From Bacteroidota bacterium (GTDB taxonomy: Bacteria; Bacteroidota; Bacteroidia; Bacteroidales; VadinHA17), in contig DAOVQI010000022.1 of assembly GCA_030628785.1 (NCBI GenBank), forward strand, positions 1 to 15,862: a DNA stretch of 15,862 bases, in the 5' to 3' direction. Shown piece by piece: positions 1 to 5,276 of the stretch. Below the pieces are notes generated by a model, which worked only from the letters and a program-made list of their open reading frames with translations, did no database searches and had not been told where the DNA came from. Every line of letters starts with the position of its first letter. The first letter of the stretch is position 1. A program made the translations under genes and the position numbers.

Positions 1-32
1 TACTTTCCATCTCATCCAACTTACTCATATAA

Positions 33-356
33 TCAATATACCTCAAATTTAACATACCCTTTTACCATAGAGTTCCACTATTTCCACATGAATTTGGTTT
101 AGTTGCAACAAACCCTATCCCAGTTAAAGGTACAATGGGTGAGATTGCATACCTGGCAGTGCTTAGAACTGAAAAAGGGATTAAGGTCAAGTATAAACGA
201 ATAGGTTCACCAAGGACAGCAAATATTAATCACCCTATTGATATATATGAAATAAGGGGAGATGGGGAGCACATTTGCAAGTTGTATTTATGCCCTTACT
301 ATAAGGAGAATTCTGCAAATGCCCCACAAGGAATTAAACTTATAAGTTTTGAATAG
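33..356 (+). pseudogene. Start-less reading frame of unknown function, probable gene relic
   Basis: The frame is open from position 33, just after an in-frame TAA at 30-32, to the TAG at 354-356, about 107 codons. The only ATG is at 135, which would give 73 residues. The 34 codons before that ATG read like ordinary protein (for example FPHEFGLVATNPIPVKG) and run smoothly into MGEIAYLAVLRTEKG, so the true protein probably began further upstream and lost its 5' part. No GTG or TTG lies in frame between 33 and 135. I do not recognise the family. The C-terminal part carries two Cys residues in the stretch HICKLYLCPYY. It could alternatively be a short intact gene starting at 135, but no convincing promoter or ribosome site was seen. 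Confidence 0.4.
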
Positions 357-1028
357 TTGTTTGCAATACTATCCCTTTTTATTTAGGTACCTAACAAGTT
401 TGCTAAGATGTTTAAGGATTCTAACAAAAAGAAATAGATACACTATTATTACAACAGTATTGAAAACTGTTAACGCTACGAGGATTTCTTTAGTCATAAT
501 AAAGGTTTTAAGTCATATCAAAGTTCCGAAAAAAAAGTGAAAAAGAAAAGCCCTCAGGATTGAGTAGGTGTTTTAGCTTAGGGTATTGATATCCTGTTGG
601 AAATGTAATTAATTTCTATCTTTATAAAAAAAGGGAATTCTGCAAAAAATACACCCGCCCCACCCCTTTTTCAGAAATTGAATAAATTTAATTACCCATT
701 CACCCTGCGGGGGGATATAAAAGACCTGAAATCACCTTGAGGTTACCAAACCATTCCGTCTGAGAGCGACGATTTCCCCTCACGGGTACAAACTACCAGA
801 AACAAAATATAAACAATACCCTCCATACTGGATAAAGATATGATATATTAATAGATTAATCCTGGATCTTGACGGATTAGAATCTTTTTATTTCGTGAAT
901 GACTCCTCTTTTCTTATTCTTTTATTCATCAGGTTCTCCAGTCATGTATCCCCTCAGAACTAATACTCCCAATTATTAAGATAATCTCCCCAGGTTCGAT
1001 TCAATTTTACTTATATATAGCAATAGGG
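357..1028. other. Non-coding stretch before the paralog pair
   Basis: No reading frame here looks like a protein; a 63-codon frame at 349-540 has low-complexity composition. An imperfect stem, AGATTAATCC at 853-862 with GGATTAGAATCT at 874-885 (GA bulge), is followed by a T run and may be a weak terminator, but no intact gene lies upstream to use it. A somewhat GC-richer patch at about 648-790 (CACCCGCCCCACCCC, CCTGCGGGGGG) resembles in texture the repeat debris at 3950-4420. Confidence 0.4.
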
Positions 1029-1059
1029 TTGAATTTAGTCAAAACATATCGTAAATTTG
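1029..1059 (+). promoter_or_regulatory. Bacteroidota-type promoter of the first paralog
   Basis: TTG at 1029-1031, a 20-nt spacer, then TAAATTTG at 1052-1059, an exact match to the TAnnTTTG -7 element. Transcription should start a few bases after 1059. The block around it is conserved upstream of the second paralog (GTAAATTTGNATATAAT), which supports a functional signal. Confidence 0.6.
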
Positions 1060-1080
1060 GATATAATTGAATCAATCACC

Positions 1081-2334
1081 GTGAGAAAATTTATCCTGTT
1101 CCTTTATCTGTTTATTACATTCTATTCAAATGCTTCAGCAGAGGAATACAAGAATGATAAATACCACTATAGAATTACCATGCCAGCCAGATGGAAAGAG
1201 TATCCCCCAGAAATCTTAGATTCACTTCAAAAAAAATATTACTATAGATATGATGCATGTTTTTCGACGAAGGAAGGATTGTTTGAACCACCTTACATTT
1301 TATTATATTCCACTCCACGAGGCCATATTACACAATATACATTTTTCGAGAATGTAGATTTCTACCTGAATGAACATTATTATGGAACCGAAGATCGCCA
1401 ATTTGAAATAAAAAATTTCTCTCAAATGGTGTTTGATCCTTTACAAAACGAATATGTAATTGATACTATTAAGGATGCAGGTTTTGTGTACTCAAGATTT
1501 TCTGATGATGAGGAGGTGGGAGAACGCAAACAGATTGCGGCAATTTTTATCGGATCCGAATGGATAACATATATATGGGGAGTATCATTTGCCGACGAAT
1601 TTGATAGGCTATTACCCACATTCAAATTAGTATTCGAATCCTTTGAATTCGAGGATTATTATACATACTATTATACAGGAGAAAGGGTAAATCCAGATAT
1701 TCCGACCCAAAACTTTTATAGCAAGGCATACCGGTTCGGATTCTCCTATCCTTTTGGATGGAAAGAAATTTCTGAGAATTATTTCAAAAATAATCGTCGG
1801 GATTTAGGAGGAATCTATGTAGACCTGGATTTGGATTTTCCAAAAATTGCAATTAAAATCCATTTCATTGATTTAACTGCACTCACATTCTTAGAAAATG
1901 CAAAATACTATATTAAGGAGATTTCTGGTAAAAACAGATTTAAAAGGGCTGAATACATGGAAATTTCTCAAATAGACCTAAATAATGTCGAAGAAGCGAT
2001 CATTATCGATACTATCAAGAAAGCTGTCTTCAGGTATGATACGAGAAATATCTCAAATGAAGAAACTATTAAAGAAATAATGGGAGTTTTCATGGGTTGT
2101 AGAACTGCTGTATATATAGATTGTGCGGCAACAGCTGATGAATTTGATAAATTTTTACCCCTCTTTAAAATAGTATTTGATTCTTTTGGATTTAATTCTG
2201 ATCGTGAATATTACTACGCTGGAACATGGTTTAATTTAAGAAAGCTTCCATCTTTTAAATGGTTAATTGCATTGTTCGTAGTATTGGCTTTCCTCGTGGT
2301 GCTGCGGTTACGGGATAAACCGATAAGTCAATAA
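1081..2334 (+). CDS. Exported, C-terminally membrane-anchored protein with two PsbP/Mog1-like repeats (paralog 1)
   Basis: Unrecognised family; 417 residues from the GTG at 1081. A TTG eight codons earlier (1057) lies inside the promoter element, so I reject it. Residues 1-20 form a signal peptide (MRKFILFLYLFITFYSNASA) with a probable cut after ASA. Two copies of one domain follow, at about 22-200 and 210-385. Each copy has an aromatic strand and P-x-x-W-K-E near its start (MPARWKE, YPFGWKE), a central I-D-T-I-K, and an end of the form ADEFDxxLPxFKxVFxSF. Residues about 393-409 are a hydrophobic helix followed by RLRDK, so the C-terminus should sit in the cytoplasm and the repeats outside the inner membrane. 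The start and end signatures resemble PsbP/Mog1-fold proteins; that is inference. The function is unknown. A related gene follows 188 bases downstream in the same orientation with its own promoter. Confidence 0.75.
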   Translation: MRKFILFLYLFITFYSNASAEEYKNDKYHYRITMPARWKEYPPEILDSLQKKYYYRYDACFSTKEGLFEPPYILLYSTPRGHITQYTFFENVDFYLNEHYYGTEDRQFEIKNFSQMVFDPLQNEYVIDTIKDAGFVYSRFSDDEEVGERKQIAAIFIGSEWITYIWGVSFADEFDRLLPTFKLVFESFEFEDYYTYYYTGERVNPDIPTQNFYSKAYRFGFSYPFGWKEISENYFKNNRRDLGGIYVDLDLDFPKIAIKIHFIDLTALTFLENAKYYIKEISGKNRFKRAEYMEISQIDLNNVEEAIIIDTIKKAVFRYDTRNISNEETIKEIMGVFMGCRTAVYIDCAATADEFDKFLPLFKIVFDSFGFNSDREYYYAGTWFNLRKLPSFKWLIALFVVLAFLVVLRLRDKPISQ

Positions 2335-2387
2335 AAATAGCTACTCCAAAGTAACTTTTGATAATTCTATTTTGCTGGTTTTATATC

Positions 2388-2414
2388 ACCTGTAAGGACA
2401 GGTATAAATTTTTA
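2388..2414 (+). terminator. Possible terminator after paralog 1
   Basis: ACCTGT at 2388-2393 and ACAGGT at 2398-2403 form a 6-bp stem with an AAGG loop, followed within a few bases by a short T run. The stem is short, so this is a weak call. Confidence 0.35.
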
Positions 2415-2470
2415 AAAGAAGAAACCACTTCAAAGAGAAAGGCCTGGTTTTATTTTTCAATCAAAATAGA

Positions 2471-2501
2471 TTACCTTTTATCATGATTTGTAGTAAATTT
2501 G
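2471..2501 (+). promoter_or_regulatory. Bacteroidota-type promoter of the second paralog
   Basis: TAAATTTG at 2494-2501 matches TAnnTTTG exactly. A TTA at 2471-2473 sits 20 nt upstream, the same spacing as at the first paralog. The coding ATG at 2523 lies 21 nt after the -7 element, again the same spacing as at paralog 1. Confidence 0.55.
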
Positions 2502-2522
2502 AATATAATCAAGTCAATCATA

Positions 2523-3788
2523 ATGAATAAATTGATCCTATGTATTATCTTTTCAGTGACTGTATGCTTCAATAGCATGGCTAAGGACTACGAAAACGAT
2601 TGGTATTACTATAGTTTTACCATCCCAAATGGATGGAGTGAATACTTGCCACAAACTATTGAAGAATTTGGATTAGTATCTTCAATGGGATACGATGAAG
2701 GCTTTTCTATACACAAAGAATTTTTTAAATACCCATACATTGTACTCAAATCCCGTCGTGTTAATGATTTGACCTCAACCGCATTTATTGAGCAGGCAGA
2801 ATACTATGTTGAGGAGATTTCAGGTGAAAATGACCGCCCAAAGACTGAGATAAAAGATTTTTACCAGATGAATTATAAAGTTTCAGATGAATACATTCTT
2901 ATAGATCCTGTTAACCATGCCATTTTCCATTTTAATAATTATGAGGATGAAGAAGGGAGATCAGTCAGAAAAATTCTGGGGATTTTTATAGGAGATGAAT
3001 ATGCTACATATATGACAGGTTATTCATTAGCTGATGAATTCGATAGATACTTACTATCATTTAAAGGAGCATTTGAATCATTTAGATATAGAGATGATAT
3101 TAGAGACCGCTATATAAGAGAAGGAGATGATAATAGAGAACAATATATAAGAGAAACTATCGACCTAAATGCACCCCCTCAGGTCTATAAAAATGATGAA
3201 TATCACTTTAGTTTTAATATCCCTGTGGGATGGGACGAACACTTATATGGATCTGGAACGACATCGATATTGTACAAATTAGAGAAATTTTTAGGCTACC
3301 CGATAATTGGGGGGATTATTGATTCAACAGGCGATTTTACCTTATTGCCATTTATTGAAAATGTGGAATATTATGTAGAATTGTCTTCAAAAGGGCATGA
3401 AGAAATTCAACCCGAGATAAAGGAGTTTTCTCAATTGGATTATGATGTTTTCCAGGATGAGATTGTTATAGACACGATCAAAAATGCCATGTTCAGATAC
3501 ATTGGCAAGAGGGATTCTACAGAAGGACAACTTAGAACATTAACAGGGATTTTTATGGGTAGCGAATCCGTTGTTATAATAGGAATCCATTCATTAGCAG
3601 ATGAATTTGAATTATCCTTACCATCATTTACAATGATAGTTGAATCATTTGAATTTGATGATGATTATAAGTATACCATCAATCGCAAAGGGATCAAATC
3701 AGGTAATAATGACAGTGCTACATGGATTACTGCAGTCATCATAATATTGGTACTTTTCCTAGTAATATGGTTTTTGAACAAAAGATAA
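2523..3788 (+). CDS. Exported, C-terminally membrane-anchored protein with two PsbP/Mog1-like repeats (paralog 2)
   Basis: Paralog of the gene at 1081; 421 residues from the ATG at 2523. The upstream TTG at 2499 is part of the promoter element. The signal peptide is MNKLILCIIFSVTVCFNSMA. Domain copies lie at about 22-195 and 222-390. Conserved features are YENDWYYYSFTIPNGWSEY and YKNDEYHFSFNIPVGWDEH at the starts, FIEQAEYYVEEIS and FIENVEYYVELSS in the middle, VIDTIKNAMFRY in copy 2, and SLADEFD followed by FESF or VESF at the ends. The linker, about residues 196-221, has a small internal repeat (RYIREGDDNREQYIRE). A hydrophobic helix at about 401-418 is followed by NKR. The layout is identical to paralog 1, so the pair arose by duplication of a gene that was itself internally duplicated. 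The function is unknown; a PsbP/Mog1-like fold is inferred from pattern only. Confidence 0.75.
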   Translation: MNKLILCIIFSVTVCFNSMAKDYENDWYYYSFTIPNGWSEYLPQTIEEFGLVSSMGYDEGFSIHKEFFKYPYIVLKSRRVNDLTSTAFIEQAEYYVEEISGENDRPKTEIKDFYQMNYKVSDEYILIDPVNHAIFHFNNYEDEEGRSVRKILGIFIGDEYATYMTGYSLADEFDRYLLSFKGAFESFRYRDDIRDRYIREGDDNREQYIRETIDLNAPPQVYKNDEYHFSFNIPVGWDEHLYGSGTTSILYKLEKFLGYPIIGGIIDSTGDFTLLPFIENVEYYVELSSKGHEEIQPEIKEFSQLDYDVFQDEIVIDTIKNAMFRYIGKRDSTEGQLRTLTGIFMGSESVVIIGIHSLADEFELSLPSFTMIVESFEFDDDYKYTINRKGIKSGNNDSATWITAVIIILVLFLVIWFLNKR

Positions 3789-4010
3789 AGTAGATACATG
3801 TCAGGAGTTCAAGATAATCTTCTGCTAAAGAAAGACATTAAAAGTTTGATAATGAACGTTATCAACAAATCCGGCAAGTCGAACAAGCCCTTGCCAAGCA
3901 AAACAAATGAATTTTGGCTCTGGATGAAAGCAGGAAAATCTAATCGCCCCTGTCTTGGTGGGGGCGGACGGTTCACCAGTACCCTGACAAATCAGTAGAT
4001 CTTTTTCAAT
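3789..4010. other. Non-coding stretch after paralog 2, possibly degraded coding DNA
   Basis: The 66-codon frame at 3798-3998 becomes Gly- and Pro-rich nonsense at its end and lacks family character. Another frame, about 3847-3910, reads FDNERYQQIRQVEQALAKQ before a stop, a helix-like stretch that could be debris of a lost gene. I cannot name it. Confidence 0.3.
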
Positions 4011-4093
4011 CACCCCGTCACTTGCTTATGCTCGTGACACCCCTCCCCCGTAGGAATGCCTGTGGCACTGTCTAGGAAGGGAATTTATTATTA

Positions 4094-4228
4094 ATTTATA
4101 CGCTAAGCGAATAAATGCAGTCAGGGCACGAGCTGGAGTCGTACCCTGACGCGGAAACCAATTAATTTTATATCGTTTGACCCTGAAAGGGTCGAATAAC
4201 AATAGCCTCGTCCCGATTGCTATCGGGA
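4094..4228. repeat. Row of small hairpins
   Basis: Three consecutive stem-loops and a fourth close by: ATTTATACGC (4094-4103) with GCGAATAAAT (4107-4116), one A-A mismatch; GTCAGGGCACGA (4120-4131) with TCGTACCCTGAC (4139-4150), one mismatch; a stem around GACCCTGAAAGGGTC at about 4179-4193; and TCCCGAT (4211-4217) with ATCGGGA (4222-4228). None is followed by a clear T run, so they look like repeat debris rather than terminators. No gene is visible in this stretch. Confidence 0.55.
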
Positions 4229-4259
4229 GAGCCCTGGCTAACAATGTGCACAGGAAAAC

Positions 4260-4308
4260 GCGGTGCAACTACAAACCTCCAACAAACTGATTTAGTTACA
4301 TGCACCGC
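4260..4308. repeat. Inverted repeat GCGGTGCA / TGCACCGC
   Basis: Perfect 8-bp arms at 4260-4267 and 4301-4308 around a 33-nt spacer. It belongs to the same hairpin-rich zone and its role is unknown. Confidence 0.4.
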
Positions 4309-4347
4309 AAAGCACAAACCTTGAAAAATGAGTGTATTCTTCACTCC

Positions 4348-4420
4348 GTTCAGACCCTAACGTTCAGACCCTAAGGGTTTCTCCCGCAGGGACGCCTGTG
4401 GTGGAAAACCCTTAGGGTCT
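4348..4420. repeat. 13-bp direct repeat and perfect 15-bp inverted repeat
   Basis: GTTCAGACCCTAA occurs twice, at 4348-4360 and 4362-4374. The second copy runs into AGACCCTAAGGGTTT (4366-4380), which is the exact reverse complement of AAACCCTTAGGGTCT (4406-4420). The 25-nt spacer contains GACGCCTGTGG, which partly matches ATGCCTGTGG at about 4057. The structure resembles a small non-autonomous palindromic element. Confidence 0.55.
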
Positions 4421-4493
4421 TTCCTAAAAATCACTTGGAATTGATATATAGTTAGTATATTTATAAATTCAAATCCAACACAACGAAACCACA

Positions 4494-4580
4494 ATGCCTG
4501 ACAAACCCAATAATTTCATCCGGTTCCGGCAGGAACTGAAAAGAAGGAAGGTAATTCGTGTAATTATTGTTATAATATGA
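4494..4580 (+). pseudogene. 5' relic of a membrane-anchored (TPR/cyclase-like) protein
   Basis: The ATG at 4494 opens a 28-codon frame ending in TGA at 4578-4580. The peptide MPDKPNNFIRFRQELKRRKV followed by IRVIIVII resembles the N-terminus of large Bacteroidota proteins that begin with a short cytoplasmic stretch containing FWQELKRRKV and then a transmembrane helix, often followed by TPR repeats. Here the helix is cut after about eight residues, exactly where the transposase relic begins (its ATG at 4577 overlaps the end of this frame). I read it as the left fragment of a gene destroyed by insertion or rearrangement. Family assignment is from memory of the motif and is not certain. Confidence 0.5.
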
Positions 4581-4806
4581 AATTCAATCCTGATAAACAC
4601 CACCGCAGATCAATTCGATTAAAGGAATACGATTATTCCAGACCTGGCACCTATTTTGTAACCCTTTGTGTTAATGATCGGGAATGTTTGTTCGGATCAT
4701 TAGGAACAATGAAGAATTAAACCGTTTCAGAAAATACATTATTGAAAATCCGATGAAATGGGATTTGGATAAAGAAAATCCAAATAATCGGAAAGAAAAC
4801 AAATGA
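4577..4806 (+). pseudogene. REP-associated tyrosine transposase (RAYT, Y1 family) with an internal deletion
   Basis: The ATG at 4577 gives 47 residues to TAA at 4718-4720, starting MKFNPDKHHRRSIRLKEYDY and continuing SRPGTYFVTLCVNDRECLFG, the typical start of IS200/RAYT-like Y1 transposases. Around 4693 the homology jumps to another frame: IIRNNEELNRFRKYIIENP then MKWDLDKENP, ending in TGA at 4804-4806, which is the typical C-terminus of the same family. The whole middle of the protein is missing, including the HUH metal-binding pair and the catalytic tyrosine, and the two ends are in different frames. The copy is therefore inactive. Such enzymes mobilise REP palindromes, and two GGCTACGCC hairpins lie just downstream. 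Confidence 0.75.
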
Positions 4807-4864
4807 TGGTAACGTAAATTCGCATTAGATCCATTTGGTGGGCTAATACAAAACAAAAAACCTT

Positions 4865-4887
4865 CCGGCTACGCCGGGTAATTTTTT
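4865..4887 (+). terminator. REP-like hairpin with T tail
   Basis: CCGGC-TAC-GCCGG at 4865-4877 is followed by a T6 run at 4882-4887, so it could end plus-strand transcription. Its core GGCTACGCC (4867-4875) recurs at 4982-4990, which suggests a dispersed repeat family rather than a dedicated terminator. Confidence 0.5.
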
Positions 4888-4962
4888 ATGAGCCAAAAAC
4901 TGTTTGAGAAGGGGTTCTCCCGGGATTACTCATTTCATTCGTGATCCGTAATGGGGGGCTTT

Positions 4963-5087
4963 CACACCAAAAAAAATCCCAGGCTACGCCTGGTTCTTCA
5001 TTAGAACAAAATAGCCGCTAAAGAGCAAGCTCTGGCGGCTATTTTGTTCTAATGAAGACTCCTTACAGGAGTATTTTTTTTGGTGTG
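4963..5087. repeat. Four-armed 125-bp inverted-repeat element, also a bidirectional terminator
   Basis: The outer arms CACACCAAAAAAAAT (4963-4977) and ATTTTTTTTGGTGTG (5073-5087) are a perfect 15-bp match. Inside them sit two side hairpins, each a 6-bp stem with a TAC loop: CCAGGC-TAC-GCCTGG (4979-4993) and ACTCCT-TAC-AGGAGT (5058-5072). Between these is a perfect 23-bp stem (4996-5018 with 5035-5057), capped by AGAGC-AA-GCTCT. Read on either strand, the last side hairpin is followed by a run of eight T, so it can stop transcription both ways, including that of the tRNA gene whose 3' end it touches. It probably belongs to the REP/MITE class. It contains no coding sequence. Confidence 0.8.
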
Positions 5088-5159
5088 ATCCCGGTGGGGT
5101 TCAAACCCACGACCTTCAGAACCGGAATCTGACGTTCTATTCAACTGAACTACGGGACC
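5086..5159 (-). tRNA. tRNA-Arg (anticodon CCG)
   Basis: Read on the minus strand this 74-nt gene folds as a full cloverleaf: acceptor GGTCCCG with CGGGATC (one G-U pair), D stem GTTC/GAAC, anticodon stem TCAGA/TCTGA with loop TTCCGGT, variable AGGTC, T stem GTGGG/CCCAC and discriminator A. The anticodon is CCG, which reads the CGG arginine codon. CCA is not encoded. Two normally invariant bases differ: position 19 is A (D loop AGTTGAATA) and position 56 is T (T loop TTTGAAC), changes that would preserve pairing with each other. The 3' end overlaps the inverted-repeat element by two bases. Confidence 0.93.
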
Positions 5160-5168
5160 AGGCGTCAG

Positions 5169-5176
5169 CAAATTTA
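5169..5176 (-). promoter_or_regulatory. -7 promoter element of the tRNA-Arg gene
   Basis: The minus strand reads TAAATTTG, an exact TAnnTTTG match, ending 9 nt before the first tRNA base at 5159. That suits a start of transcription just ahead of the mature 5' end. No good -33 TTTG was seen at the usual distance. Confidence 0.5.
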
Positions 5177-5276
5177 AGAATTATTTGTTTAGGAGTTAGT
5201 TCAATAAGTGGATTATTACTAAAGTTTTTCTAATTTCGCAGATTAAATTATTTGTACCTGACAAATTGCCGAATGT

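Noticed and set aside
349..540. 63-codon plus-strand frame
   Set aside because: Low-complexity composition, overlaps the end of the previous frame, and no promoter or family character.
3798..3998. 66-codon plus-strand frame after paralog 2
   Set aside because: The second half is Gly-rich sequence from repeat DNA; no conserved-looking segment and no start context.
3825..4268. Two minus-strand frames of 62 and 80 codons
   Set aside because: They run through the hairpin cluster; their Pro/Arg-rich composition comes from the repeats.
4671..4856. 61-codon minus-strand frame
   Set aside because: It is antisense to the C-terminal part of the transposase relic, which explains the sequence better.
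4494..5087. Integrated element using the tRNA 3' end as attachment site
   Set aside because: No integrase gene and no second copy of the tRNA 3' end were found in the window.
5086..5159. tRNA pseudogene
   Set aside because: All stems pair, the -7 promoter box is in place, and the two odd loop bases compensate each other.
5169..5276. T-box or leader-peptide control of leuS
   Set aside because: The 117-nt gap shows no T-box motif, no leucine-rich leader and no terminator/antiterminator pair; T-boxes are not expected in Bacteroidota.
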